Shown in pieces: positions 25,677-39,400 of a DNA stretch of 64,000 nt. Every line of letters begins with the position of its first letter. Position 1 is the stretch's first letter. Source of the stretch: Branchiostoma floridae (lineage: Eukaryota > Chordata > Leptocardii > Amphioxiformes > Branchiostomatidae); NCBI RefSeq assembly GCF_000003815.2, contig NC_049984.1, positions 8,390,197-8,454,196 of the forward strand. The letters run 5' to 3'. Both the position numbers and the translations under genes were made by a program. Under the pieces are notes generated by a model that made no database searches, was not told where the DNA came from, and was given only the letters and a program-made list of their open reading frames with translations.

Positions 25677-26153
25677 ATGTCTGCTGTCGCCATGCCGATC
25701 GCCAAGCCGCAGAAGAAACTGACCTTCGCCGAAGAAGTGAAGGTCATCCAGCTGCCTGGCAGGAGGCTGAAAATGCCGCAGGATGAGGTAACCAAGACTT
25801 TCGGCTGTTTCTTTTCTCGGCCACGGGTGAGCAGGGATTACATGGACGGGGCAGCCATCCTCCAACAGCGGGGCGGCAACAAGAAATCCAACGGTAAGAC
25901 GGAGAGGAAACACGAGAGAAAGATCGCACCAGTACCAGCATCAGGAAAAACGGTGACAGAACGGAACAGGGACACTGATGCTACTCTACAATGCACCACC
26001 GATACAAGAGCCTCAATTTGCCAGAAAGTGAAAGACGCTCCATATGTCAAGACCGACCCAACAGACAAAGGCACGCGGGCCATCCTAGCAGAAGCAGCGG
26101 TAGCTCTGAACGCCCTCAACCGCTGGATGGAAGCTCGTGGTTTAAGTATTTGA
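25677..26153 (+). CDS. Hypothetical protein, 158 aa
   Basis: I do not recognise this protein. The frame is open for 158 codons from ATG at 25677, with an in-frame upstream ATG at 25599. It sits in a sharply GC-richer stretch than its flanks. A good acceptor-like TTGTCTTTTGCGCAG ends at about 25634, so the ATG may lie in a second exon. The product is basic and hydrophilic, with no signal peptide or membrane segment: a KKLTFAEEVKVI segment near the N-terminus (the KLTF resembles a PP1-docking motif only loosely), a Lys/Arg-rich middle and a helical-looking Ala/Leu-rich C-terminus (AEAAVALNALNRW). Possible internal donors (GATGAG|GTAACC, CGG|GTGAGC) mean the true exon could be shorter. It could be a lineage-specific gene or chance. 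Confidence 0.4.
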   Translation: MSAVAMPIAKPQKKLTFAEEVKVIQLPGRRLKMPQDEVTKTFGCFFSRPRVSRDYMDGAAILQQRGGNKKSNGKTERKHERKIAPVPASGKTVTERNRDTDATLQCTTDTRASICQKVKDAPYVKTDPTDKGTRAILAEAAVALNALNRWMEARGLSI

Positions 26154-26706
26154 ATTTTGATAGAACCTCATTGGTTTGTGCGCATAACTCCTCCGTCATT
26201 TCACTATACAGTAATGTGTTATGTGGACTCATTGTATAAGGATGGTGACAGCTGGCCGCTTTGACAATACTTTAATCGCCCAGAGACCCGGAAATGCATA
26301 CTTTGTTCTAGGACAATGCTGGACTCACCTGGCGCCCTGCAGTGTTCACGAAATGACTCTATTGTTCTCGTATTGTCTTCCTCCGTGGTGTTAATGTTGT
26401 AAACAGCAACGTCGAACATGCCGGACTGAGTGTAAATGTAACGAGCGCATGATTGTCATTGTATAATCTCATCGCATATTACTGATCATAATGTACTGTT
26501 AAAAGCAGGAGTGACTTTTGATTCCACGTCGATTTTGTCTTCTAAGCATCTTAGCGTACATAATACCACTATGAATGGTTTTCAACCTCCTAGGAATGGC
26601 GGAATAGAATTTGTTATATCGTGTGTTACTGGTGAATCTGTGGCCTCAAAATATAATGGAATGTCAACTCAAACTGGCTCACGGCGCAGTGCCCAACAGC
26701 GAGTAA
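26154..26706. other. No gene seen
   Basis: Nothing recognisable lies between the hypothetical ORF and the MITE. Confidence 0.5.
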
Positions 26707-26905
26707 GGCCTACGTCACATTTCCAAACCGGTCCCCGCCCGGGCAGCTTTCGGGAACGAAAAGTATGATATGAAATACACCAAAATGTAAAGAGAAAAGC
26801 CGTGGACATTATGTGGAATTTGTGTATATTTCTACGTATACATTTCTATTTTTAGTTTCCGCAATCAGCCCGACCGGACCCCGTTTTGGAAATGTGACGT
26901 TAGCC
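26707..26905. mobile_element. Harbinger-type foldback MITE with TAA target duplication
   Basis: The left end GGCCTACGTCACATTTCC pairs with the right end (reverse complement GGCTAACGTCACATTTCC). Pairing continues through CCAAA.CGG and CGGGC. TAA sits immediately outside both ends (26704-26706 and 26906-26908). A 3-bp TWA duplication with GG-starting inverted repeats is the signature of PIF/Harbinger elements. The 199 bp have no coding capacity, so it is non-autonomous. Confidence 0.75.
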
Positions 26906-28026
26906 TAAGCGATGTCAAACTACCACCTAGCGGCGTAGAACAGCCATAAACATAATTTGAAAGCAAAGCAAGGGCCTTTACAACTTTTTATTACATAATC
27001 TAATTACACTCGATGTACTTTTTGTTACATAGCACTGTCATGGTTTTATTTATGAATATGAGCACTGTAAATTGGTATGGTGGAGGTTGAATGTTTGTCT
27101 GTTTTTTATAGTATTCTGAGAGATCAGCAGAGAGAAGCTGGATACGGATAGATACTAGACTAGCGTTTTCTGAAAACATATATTTGGTTCAGACGTATAA
27201 TGCTCGGATTAACTGTACAAACAGAAATAAATCTTTGAGCTAAATTTGATTGATACCCTTTGTTATTCAGTTATTGTGTCAATTATAGGAAGAAGAGAGC
27301 ATGCGGATTGTTTTATTTTCATGCCTAATGTGTTTACTACTCATAAAGTTGACTGATATTAGTGAGAATGGTGAAATGTGACTATGGAGGAAACAAGTTT
27401 GGGAAAAATAAGGTGACTACATTTTTAAACTTAGAAATCATAAATGTAACAAGAACTGAACCGCCAAAACAAAAAAGACTTACTCTTGTTTTACATATAT
27501 TGTATTCAACGATACAATACGTCAACATTAAAATGATTAACATACTTAGACCAAGTGCAGTGTATACATGTATATGAACTTACATCTGGTTAAGGGTTAC
27601 GGTAGCTTCTTTCTACGTGACGCTCGAATACCGCGACCTAGACCCACTTTCAACATTCTCAAAATCTAACCATTGTTAATTTACTTGTAGCCTGATTTAA
27701 TAGTTCACCAGGGCTCCCATACTCACCCCTCATCAACCAGGTTACTTGTTAAATATCTATGTCTGATTGTCGATGTTCTCTGATATATTTATACAACTCT
27801 TCCCCACCATGGACCTAGATAATCATGGTAACAGACGATGGAAAATTGCAACATGGAAATAAACAACCTGTTATTTTTCCGCCTCATCCCTTTCTCTATC
27901 GATCTTTTTAACGTTAGATTTCTCTCTGGGTCACTCTCTAGTCCCCAGATCCTGTCCCAGATCTCTCCTTCTATGAATCTCCTATTTTCTCTGATATCTG
28001 TTATCAAAAAACAATGTTGTAATCGA
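26906..28026. other. No gene seen; probable 3' flank/UTR of the HNMT-like gene at right
   Basis: AT-rich with short ORFs. The part next to 28027 is expected to be 3' UTR of the minus-strand gene. I could not pick one polyadenylation signal. Confidence 0.45.
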
Positions 28027-30662
28027 TCAGTTTGAATCATCTGCCAGTTTCTGTATGACGATGATTTCGGAGCTGTTGTTGAACAGAATCTTGCCGTCCT
28101 GCTCTACAGCGCAGTCCGGGCCCCGGATGTAGTCCGTGATCTCCCTCTGGTCCTCCGGGTCCACAGTCTCGGTGAAGTGCGGCGTGTGCGTCAGGAAGTC
28201 CAGCAGCAGGATCCCGGTCTCCGAGCCCGGCACGAAACACTCCGTGATGTCGGTGTTGACGTTCAGACGGTCTGTGGTGTACTGCAGGTGGAGTTTATCG
28301 AGGACCTCCTGCGGGAATAAGTGGCATTGCAGCAAGGTTTAAACAGACTGCGAAGTTTCCGGCAGATCACAATAGGAATATTAATATAGATGTCCCTATT
28401 GCGATCGTCCTTTTCCTATTTCTTCGACCAATGTGGTCTTGTGGTTAGGATTGTCGACTTAGAATCTAAAGGTTCTGGGTCCGAACCCCTAGTAGGTCCT
28501 AGTATATTGTGAATTTGGGAAACAGCCAACGATAAATGAAATATTTACTAAAGAGTATATGAGAAAGTATTGGAAGAAGAAATGTAGGAGACTCAAGAAA
28601 TGGTAACATTATGGCTCTATGACCTTGATATGCGCAGTGGTTCGATACGGCGTTTGTTCGTCTTCGTCTTCTATAAACTTGCTCATCTTCTTCATCAAGT
28701 TGCTACAGCCGGTCTTCTCTGTGGAGCAACAAAGATAATGATACAGTAAAACTGTCTCCGCTCTTGAGGCGTAGCCAAAAAGTACACAAAGTACTCACTC
28801 ACTCACTCACTCACGTACAGATACGGCTTATTAGGTAAAAAGAAATCTGAAGTTTGGAAATCGCAATTCTATACTGACCGTTAGATAGTAACTTAGTAAC
28901 GTTATATAGAAATAACATAATCTAAGGGGTCCTACAGTAGTACATACACAGAACCTGACTGTGTTATACAATCTCTCGCTTTTTGGGGCTTATTTATCCT
29001 CCACTCCAACATAAACCAACAGGATGATAAGATGTTCTCAATTCCCAGGACTTAGAGGTGTCGACTATCAAGCTGCTAGGGGCCTGACCAGTGGAAAGGC
29101 TGTTAGAAGATTGATACACGGAAGCAAGGATGAACGAAATGGTTGNNNNNNNNNNNNNNNNNNNNNNNNNNNNNNNNNNNNNNNNNNNNNNNNNNNNNNN
29201 NNNNNNNNNNNNNNNNNNNNNNNNNNNNNNNNNNNNNNNNNNNNNGTATCAACTCCGCATTATTTCTTTAACTGGTCGATGTCTTCCTCCCTGGGCTCCA
29301 CGACTCGACAGAACACTTGACCGTACTTCTCTAGTACCGCGTGAAGAATGATGGCGTCAAAGTGGCCTGGAATACAACAGGCAAACAGGCATCGTTAGAG
29401 ATAACAGATGGTGCGCATGAAGATGACTTACAATACGTCAGTACAAAACCATCGGAAAGCCCTTTTTACAAGAGAGCCATATCTTCATCCTGTTGTCAAA
29501 TTGATTTGAAAAGAACAAACAAACATGAGAGCTGCAGACTATGTAGTTGGAAATACGCAGCCTAAAGTAAACGACGTACGGAATGCCACAACCCAACGAC
29601 GTATTTGAAAATTATAGACAAAGTCATACATTTTGTCCAAATACTGTTCAAAATAGCCTTATCATCGAACTGATATTCCCCCTACCTGCTCCACTGCCCA
29701 TCCCCAGAACGTTGAAGGAAGTTTTGGCGGGAATTTTACACCTGGCCACCAGGCCCGGCCCCTCCTCCTGCAGCCATCGTTTGGTGGTCTCCTCCTCACT
29801 CTCACACTTCTCCAGGAACACCTGGTACGCCTCCAGGTACCGCTCAGCGTCGGAGTGTAGGCTTCCTACCCTCGGCTGGGTCACCTCCTGTTTGTGTTAG
29901 GAAGGCGAAGAGTGTGGAAAGGTCATTACAATATGTTGTTGAAAAAAGCAGTATCATCAAGTTTAAAATAAAATAAAAATCTAATACAGAAGTAAAATCG
30001 CTTTTTAACCTCCGTGTCGTTGGTGTCATGATGCATTTCAGTATAGTTTTACACTGTTAAGTCACCAAGACGCCCAGCTTTCCACTCAGGCCTTGTTGGA
30101 ATTCAAAGGACCAAAACAGGGGGAAATTGATGAAATCAGGCCGCATAGAAGCCTTCATAAAAATCTTACTGTCGTCAAATTATATCATTCTAAGGGACAA
30201 TTGACCCTAGTATTTAGTCTTGAAAATAGACGCATGAAATTACAACAGCTGTGGCGCCGACATAAACTAATCGGTACGTGCTACAATGTAGCGACATGAT
30301 TATATTGATTGTAAATGGCCTGTCATGAGAAGTGGCACTCTGGTACTTGCAGTTATCGTCAGCAAGCAAGCAGTGTTTACATTTCATTCTATTTATTGCT
30401 ATAAATGCATTTTATGATAGGCTATAGAACACGACCAGCCAGCACAGGTAAACAGTGGATTATTGCTGAGTTTTCACTACTAAATACTACGAGGATGTCC
30501 CTCCGAATATTCCTCATTTGCGAGGGACCAAATGAGGAAGGACATTCACGCCCTTGTACCGACTAAACCTGCTTCACTATGCAACAGAAATCTTACCGAC
30601 AATATCAACAATGTCACACAAAAATCACCAACCTGTTGCTCCTCTATTTCCCCTTCCTCCAT
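28027..30662 (-). CDS. HNMT: Histamine N-methyltransferase-like protein (central exon(s) missing in gap)
   Basis: A SAM-dependent methyltransferase that would inactivate histamine or a related amine in the cytosol. Coding exons, minus strand: 30633-30662 (ATG and nine codons), 29686-29887, about 29263-29366, then 28624-28718 and 28027-28308 (stop). The N-terminal half has the family's helical start (SDAERYLEAYQVFLE) and SAM motif I (NVLGMGSGAG, then HFDAIIL across the splice), then a VVEP segment. The last exon matches the HNMT C-terminus closely (DITECF, DFLTHT, GKILFNN, IVIQKL). The splice phases that can be checked agree (30 nt, then 202 nt leaving one base, completed by GC of the next exon). 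The third exon meets an in-frame TAA at 29260-29262, 15 bases from the 100-N gap, without a good donor. About 70 residues of the catalytic core are not found, so they probably lie in the gap. Identity to HNMT is from memory of the family; substrate is inferred. Confidence 0.78.
28430..28502 (+). pseudogene. tRNA-like sequence (tRNA pseudogene or SINE head)
   Basis: It has an A-box-like TGGTCTTGTGGTTAGGA and a B-box-like GGGTCCGAACCCC (one mismatch to GGTTCGANNCC) at tRNA spacing, with the segment GACTTAGAATCTAAAGG where an anticodon arm would be. I could not pair a convincing acceptor stem, and no terminator T-run follows directly. It lies in the last intron of the HNMT-like gene on the opposite strand. 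Confidence 0.45.
28791..28815. repeat. (ACTC)n microsatellite
   Basis: About five consecutive CACT units lie within the intron. Confidence 0.85.
29146..29245. other. Assembly gap (100 N) inside the HNMT-like gene
   Basis: Exactly 100 N suggests a placeholder of unknown true size. The missing central methyltransferase exon(s) fit here. Confidence 0.95.
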
Positions 30663-33414
30663 GTTTATGTGAATAACTTGTTGACGGAAGTTTTGGGTTG
30701 TGTATGCTGGCACGGTAGGTCTTGCTTGGGGCCTAAATTGGGGCACCAAACTGCGCAGTAGTGTTTCGGTGGAAGTCTAGCTGTCTCGTCGATCGACCTT
30801 TGGACCGATCACCAACCAAGTAGCATGTTTGCTTCTGTTGTTTGAGCTTCAATCACATCGTGATTTCTTCACGGTCGCCAAGTTGTGTGAAGCCGTTGCT
30901 AAGGACTCGGACAGGTTGGACAGCATCTTGGGACATTTTTGTCGGACTCTTTCTTTCTAGTACGTATGATATCTTTGAAGTATGACCAAAAAGGTTCCCT
31001 CTTTTTAACCTCCTTGGTATGACGTTGTGCCGTTTTCTGCTATATACAGGAAGAATATTGAATTTGCAAATGGACCATGCGTCTACCAAAGCTCACGTTA
31101 TGCAAATATAATGCTTTAGTTAAGTAACCTTATCTAATGCATTTAACCAATGGCCTCTTGGTCATCTTTTTTTTCGGAATTATAAGAACGGCTAGAGGCA
31201 ACAGCAAACTACAAACGGAATAAAATGCTACAAAAAAGCAGTGATTATGCACGAAAAATAACACATATAACGTTACAAGAAAAAACATTGTCTAGCAAAT
31301 GCACGATGACCAAAGAACAAAAAAACGGCCAAAGAACAAAAAAAGTTTCCAGGTTCTCCAGCGCAGTTATGCAATGGTCTATTGTATTATGAAAATGATC
31401 AAATATCAACTCTGAATGAGGCATAAAATAACTACGAACGATTCCAACATCACACTGTAATTTATTCCAGCTGTATCCCTTTACAGTGCACATAGGTTAT
31501 CTTTTATAATGACCATGTGAGAATGTGTCCTATAAGTTACTGGCCATTAGTCCCATAAAGGTTGTTACATGGTCGGTTGAGCAAAAATCCAATTTCCTAA
31601 ACATACTACTAGTAGTTTTGCACCAAACAACAGAGTGCCATTGAATACAATTGTTTCTCATACATCACATTAAAACCAAAAGCAACAACAAGGATGGACA
31701 GAAATATAATTAGTCAGAAATAATTAAAAACTACCAGTATGCAAAACCTTGAAATGTTAGTAGAATTAGAGGCACAATCATCTAAAAGGAAACATTGCAA
31801 CAAAAACATTACTTCTATCTCTACATGCACTATACATTATATCACATATCAAAAACAGTTGGATCATACATTGTATTTGGCCACCAGAACACACTACAAA
31901 TACATGTATGTAACATATTACTGTGTTTATTTCTCAAAGCTTGCTTTTTATCATAAAAATTACTATTGGCCAGGAGCGCTTTGACTTGCATGTAACGTTA
32001 GCTCTCACATAAGTGACGATACCACTCCAAAATGCCATTCAAATTTCTGAATGTGCATAGTTTTGTGAGTTCCAAAACAGGACTACAGAAAAGACATTAG
32101 TCTAAGGGCTAATCATTTATCAGTCCTATTGGTAATGCATTTACCACACGACGGTTATTGTATTCGGACCAAGGTCAAAATGGCAGTCACCATCAACCTT
32201 TCACCTTAGTCTTGCATGCTGGGATGTTGCTGGGACTTAAGCATAAGCAATGAGGTATTTCTTAAAACTCCTTTGTGAAAGTATCTAGTGCAATGCTCTG
32301 TTAACCAAACAGTATGGAGTCTGTTTAAAGTAGGAGTTTTAAGTCTATGCAAGTACTAGTATCACAGACAGTTGCAGGACACGCATCATACTTTGACGAA
32401 TGAGTCAATAACGACTGGCAACTCTATTTTGGTCAGTGGCAGACTGCTAGACATCTTCCATGTTATTCACATGTGGACTAATTATTTACAGTACATGTAC
32501 TGACACACCTTTGTTAACATATATGATTATTTTAGTGTATGGTATTTACACTAGGAACACATATATATCTATATTACTGTACATGTTAACTGTACATGTA
32601 CACGATTATAGACAAGACTCTTTACCTTTACCTCAAAAATTATCGAGCATATTTGCTCAATGTACTTAAAAATAGTATTAACCACACATATTGATCATGC
32701 AGAACATAATGCAGAATCATAAAATATGACAGTCTTTTTGCTGTCTCGGCTGCAAAAATATTTCAAAAGAAAAAAAATTCAACGAGAGTTCAAGATGTTC
32801 CTGACTGTAACCCCCTTTTAAAATTTCAAGATGGAACAGCCTAGACAAAATCTGAAAGACAATAGATTTTGTAATAAATCAAAGAGAATATTTCATGATG
32901 ATATAATTGAGATGAAAATTTGATTTAAAATAACTTGTGAGAAGGGTTCTTTGGGCAAGGCAATTTGACTTTTATTTATGTCACAGTCATTGACTATCAC
33001 ATGAGTATCTTCTGCATAATAATATATTGAAAAATATAATATATACCACATCAGCAGCAGAGCATATTACTTTACTTTGTTTTTGTGGAAAATTTCCAGA
33101 TAGCTCTCCAATAAACATGATGGCACGATAAAACTAATAGTAGGATACACGTACATGATTTCGATAAATACAAGGATTTAAGTGTTTATCATTTCTCTAT
33201 TCACATTAAAAATGCGCATTTTGTACATTATCCATGGAAAGCAGCAATGTAGCTGATTACTCATTAAATCACACAGCAGAACACAAAATTCAACTTGTCA
33301 CTGCAACTCAAAGAAACAAGCCTTTCAATATGAGTATTGGCAGTTTTGCCTATTTTGCTGTAATAGGAACTCAAAATGAATCCTTCACACAAAAGTATAA
33401 CATTTCATTTGTGT
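30663..33414. other. Promoter side of HNMT-like gene and probable 3' UTR of TAT
   Basis: The left part, just above 30662, should hold the promoter and 5' UTR of the HNMT-like gene. The right part, just below 33415, should be TAT 3' UTR. On the minus strand, an AATAAA-type signal lies near 32970. One AACCTCCTTG decamer is at 31007-31016. No further exon is recognised; composition is strongly AT-rich. Confidence 0.45.
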
Positions 33415-36400
33415 TCAGAACGCCCCATTGGCAGTACTTTCAGCCATGTAGTGTTGGGCGCAGAATTCCTGAATTCGCTCGCAAGCTTCGCTGACCATCT
33501 CTGGCGGTAATGTCAGGACTACACGGAAGAAGTTGGGGTACTGGAAACACTGTTGGGGCAGGAAGAAGATTAGTTAATGTTACTGCATCAGTCTCTCTTT
33601 ATTCTAGTCCAAAATAAGTATAAAGCACTGTTGTAGTATATGTGCACTACATAAGACATTTTAGGGATTCAACGGCACATGTGCAGCTGACTTGAAAATA
33701 GTTCTTGTCTCAATCATGCTTTATACATGTCTATGCATACTAAGTTAACATATATATTATGCAATCAGCTGTTTGCATAACAATGTAAAGACATATTTTA
33801 TGTCTGGAGGACTTCACCTTTGGCCTGCGCATGAGCAGTTGGATTCATTAAAGGGCTTCCTGTAGTGTTAAATTGTCTCTTTCAAAACATCACAACTTTC
33901 TTTTAATTGGCTCAACTGGTTCACTAAACTTTTATGGAAACATAGCTCTTAATCAACTGGTTCACTAAACTTTTATGGAAACATAGCTCTTAATATAAAA
34001 GTAGAAAAAAAACCCAACTAGAGTCATACTTGAACCATACAGTCAAATGATTTGTCAAGAAAGACACTACCCTCTTTAGCTTCCTAAACTTATAATAACT
34101 GGGAAGTTACCGAGGCAGGAAGACAGAAGACAGACTGCTCCGAGACCAGATGCTGGGTGAACTCCACATCACTGCTGAACGCTGGGAACTTGTCTATGTC
34201 AATCCCCACCTGTAAAATTGGATAGAAGAAGTTTTAACAGAAAGTCTCTACAGTTTCTAAAAGCTAAACAAGAAAGGTTTGAAGGTTGCAGAACACAGTA
34301 TTTGTATGTTACCCCCAGAGTCAATGACGTAGGGTAAAAAAGTAGTGTGGCCGAAATTTGGAAGCGTCTGTAAACACTAATGTGAAAGACAGCAGAACAT
34401 GATGTTTGCCCATTTGGTGTAACAATGTGCGTGACCTTTACAGCTGACTGCCTTGGTGAGTCAGGTGCACTTGCACATGGCCCTATTTAAAAGGGAGCGT
34501 CAAAATTTTTAAAAAAAGATAATGTTTTTGCGTTTTCAGTTACTTCGTAGATCCCTTGACTTCCACATATTAGTTTGTCATGCTGTACTCTACTATAATT
34601 GTATCTGCGTCAATGAGTCACCTTGTTTGTGGTCCTTAACTATAGAAATCCCCAAAAGCCGAAAACTGTGTTCTGCTACCTTAACCATAGTACTGGTGAG
34701 AAACTGAGTGACTGAGTTGAACTTTGACCTACCATCATGTACATAGCACCACAAGGCATGATGGGACTTAGCCCTGGGATCTTGGACACTCCGTTGAAGA
34801 AGAGCTCTGCGTTCCTCTGTCAACACAAACAACAGAGAAGAGGGATAGTTGTGACTAACGGATCATATTTATCAATATGTATAAACATGTTTTTCATGTA
34901 ATAGAAGAAAAAGAATTGGTTGAACATGAAATTTTGTGTGCTTGCAATTTCTTCGGGTACTAACTCCACATAGTGTGGTACTCTAAAAGCTTGTTGATCG
35001 TATATTAACAGTATGCAGTTTGCGCCTAATAAATAGCTTGAGTACAACCCTTAGACAAGAAAATGGTCTATAGATTAAGACACAACATATTCTCACTGTG
35101 CTTAAGTACTATCAGCGTTTGAACAGTTCGGGAGGGAGAGAACAAGGAGGGCGACAACACAATTAACAAATTCGTATTACGGTGACTAGCCAACCACCAC
35201 TATCCACAGTCCGCTGACGACGCGCCGAGGCCACTGCCAGCGCGGCGGTTTGCCGAGAGAGAAGGGTGCTTGTTGGAGCGTCTCTGGGCAGAGAAGATAT
35301 AGGTGTAGGGAACATACAGAATGCAACCACCACAATGCAATAGGTGAAGTTAAGGAGAAAATGTTAGTATCAGTCATTCCTGTTAAAGGTTCTGTTTTGA
35401 CAAATCAGGGTTGCCAAGCTCTATTATGTACATAGATAATTACCGCTGAAATCATATGCAATCATTATTACATGTATTTTCAAACAGACATTTGCTATAA
35501 TGCATACGTGAATACACAAATCTTTTTCTCAAACCATTGCAACTGATTGGGAAGTACAACATTACCATTTGCAACAAACCCCATGCAACAAGTCTGCAGT
35601 AGTAAATAAGCATTGCTTTTAGAATAAAGTTTAATGTTTCAGGGCCAGACAGGGATGGGCATAGATATTTTACGGGTTTCCCTAAAAGGCAACACCAATT
35701 TATGAAGATGTGAAAATGTTACAAGTGATTAACGTTTGCTAACATAATTCCGCCAGGTCACATATATCTGCCACCCTGAAACAAGGCATCTAAAGAGATC
35801 TTCAATGTAACATCCCCCAGGGTAATGCACTCCTGTATTCAGAAACTGTCCATACCTAGGGGTGCTACAATAAAAATCTCTCAAACACACTGTTTTCCAA
35901 AGTGGCAGATATATATATCTTGACAGGTTAATGTTCATGGAGGTTATATACCATAGTATAGTAAATAGATGACATGCCATGCATTTGATTTTGAAACCTT
36001 GGAAACTGATGCATCTCCCAGGCTTGTCACAGGAGAGCTTACATTAACCTGTACTGCACTGCAATCTAACCATTCCACACTCACTAAGGCCATGATGATA
36101 TGATTATATGGATGACTAATGCTAGCATGCAGAAATCTAAGCAGTCAGGAAGATTTAACACACAGTATATGGTGTACCAAACAATTCTATTTTTTTGTTC
36201 TTTAACATCTTCTTTGATGACTTTGAAAGACTTTGCTCTGGGCTTCAAGTCAAAATACATTTTTCAGCTTTGTTGTACCGTTATTAGCATAACAAAAATT
36301 ATGATATAAACAAGGCATTTTACAACTTAAGCATCTATCTTTAATTTTTTTTCAATTCATGGCCTACATTTGCAGCTTCTTTGTACAATTTACAGTATGG

Positions 36401-39400
36401 TGGCAAACATTTTCTTTTTAAACAAATGAAAACTTATGTGCACATGGATGTCATCCATATAATCAAGTGATCAATGTAATCAAGTGTGGCCTAAAATACT
36501 TTTTACAGTCTAGATAGGAGCATATGTTTGGACTCTTCACAAGACAAAGCAACACTGTCAAATTTGCACCAGTACAGCAGATCACTGCATTATGTTTCTT
36601 TCCTCACTTGTCTTCCACAAGCTCCTGATAGCTCTTGACAGCTTTTACAGTACTGCTTGGCAACCCTGACTTTGGCTTTGTTTTCCAAATTGTCTGACTA
36701 AAAGTTAAACAAAGCATTAACTACAGCTACATCAGAAATCCCTTTTGAGGATAAGAAAGCCTTAATTCTCCTGACCTGTACAAGAGCCATGGTCTCCTGG
36801 TAGAAAGACTGGGGTGTGTTCTCCAGAATCCGTGGCACGGCGGCTTGGATCAGCGTGTTGGGACCCAGGATCCTTTGGGACAGTCTCAGCAAGCCGTTAC
36901 GGACCTGATATAAAGTGGAAAACAGAAAGTGTGTCACTAACAGCAGAGAAGAGCTTCGGTCTCGACAACCTTTTGTTATAATCATCTGGTGTATTTTGCC
37001 AGCCAGTAGGTACCCAAAGTATGAGTAATGAGGCTGTTTAACGTGGTCGAGGCACCTCCTCGAGCACGGGACCCCCGTTTTACGTCCCTCCCGGATGATG
37101 ATTTCGTGGAAAACTTCGTGAGGCTACAGCAATCCGGACGTCCTTGGTTGGTCCCCCATCCAAGCACTATCCAGACCACGCGTTGCTTAATTCCGAGATC
37201 GAGGGATCGGGTGTACCAACGCGCCACTCCGCCGTAGCAAGCCATATGTAAAGTAACCCAAACGCAGCATTTTCGAAGTGCTATAGACTAGTGCACAGCA
37301 GATGTATAATATACATGAATGTATGTTTTTAACACTTAACAGCACAAACATATACCAAAGTAGCACAGTTCTATTTGCCCCTAATTGCAGTAAAATTTAC
37401 AAGCGTAATCTGCAGTTTTACCTGAAGTTGACAGGGGGAGCGATCTATCTTGTGTTGCTTACAACAATAAATCATATGAACATCAGACTGTATTTCTTTA
37501 CCTCTGCTTCAAAGGCCCCGTGTCGGTCGTGGATAAGCACCCAGCCTACACGCCAGCCTGGGACGATATATCTGCACACGGACAAAATCAACAAAACATG
37601 CCAGAAAAAGAGTTATCATGGCCTGAATGGTAAACTCAGCCTACATACAATACAACTATATCCAGCAACCTCTGGAATGCAACTGTCCCTCTTTCTAGGA
37701 CAGTATCTTTAGGGATTTTCTTCAAAACAGGAACTATATATATATGCCTAGACAATGCAGAAAATTGCCTGTGCAATTCCTGAAATTCTTGCAAACTGCA
37801 CACAATGTTACACTTTAATGCTCGCTCCCTTGAGAGAGTCAGCAAAAACTGAAAGTCCAAAGATTGTACCGAATTTATTAGCAAGATATTTGGTCAGTTG
37901 TCACAACTTCTGAAGTACTTTTTTACCGGGAATGCTACATCATGGCTCGAAATACTGGGTGCATGTGCACCCAGGTGCACGCAAAATTGGAACTGTGCAC
38001 CCAATTTTTTTCAGTGAGTGCACAGGGTGCACCCAAATATTTTCTTAGGTTTATGTATGGAAAGATATCAAGTATACTAGTACACATCATATTCTTGACA
38101 TTTAAGTGTTAGAAAGATAATAAAAATGTCTGTCATGTTACTTGTTTCAGAATTTGATAGCTTGTAACTAAGTTTTGTTATTAGGTTTTTTTTTTGACAT
38201 TCTACTTAAAGTTAAGTGGTGCACCCAAAAATGTTTTGGTGCACCCAATTTTTTAAGCTGGGTGCACCAGTGCACCTAATCCCAAAAATGAATTTCAAGC
38301 CCTGTACATAGTATCAATTCGGCAAAAGTTCTTTTCCAAAATACTTTCCTAACATGTGCAAGAAAAACAGTCAACAGTCATCAATTGAGCTACCTAATTT
38401 GATTAAAAAAACAATGGCATCAATGAAAGATGTAAATGTGAACCTACCTTTTGGCCAGTCCTCCACATGACAGGATCGGCACCTCAGTGGTGAGGGAGGC
38501 CATGAAGTGAAAGCTGTGTCCAGAAAACACCTGGATGGACAAGAAATCAAACAAAAAAGATCTCAACACTCCATGAGATATTAGGAGCTTTGTGAATTTA
38601 TTGGTTTTATCAATTATTTTGAGTTTCCCACTAATTCTGTCTATTTGCATTTTCCTGCAAATGCAACTTTGGAACCATCTTAGGGGAACAATGCTTTGGA
38701 CTCCAGCCAAAGCATCTTTACAACCCTGCTAGTTTAATGTTATACCATCTTACACCTCACATTCTGTCACTCTACAATATTCAAACAACTATACATGAAC
38801 ACACACAAAGAAACACAAAAATAGAATACAAAATCAATACCTTCATTTTTACAGAGTAATCAACATACAGAGGATCTGCAACAATCAATTTACAGTATTC
38901 AAAGTATTGACAGAAGTTGAAATCAAATGAATCATAGAATAGTTGAAATATCTTCCTTTGCAGCCTTGTACCGGACAAACACCATCCAAAATAAAACAGG
39001 CATACAAATAATACATACACTGTACATCATGATACACCACAATTTAGTATGTTTTTCAGACAGGTATGAGACAAATCTTACCATATCTGCATAGATCTCA
39101 TCTGCCACAATGGGCAATCTGAGCCTCTCAGCAACTGTAAGGAAGTAAATAGTTACCTAAGATACACAGAGAAGCAAGTATTATTACTACATGCATCATA
39201 AAGCAATGGCAACAGATGTAAAACTAAAAGGCATAATGTTTGTCATGCTTATATTTACAGTTTGTGCTGACTCGTTCACTGTCAACTGCAAAAGATTTTC
39301 TCCTACTGCAAAATTAAGTCCCTGCAAACTCTTCCCCATTTACAGTAAAATCGTGGTAAAATTGTTTCCTTTACGGCAGGAGAAAATCTTTTGCATCCTA

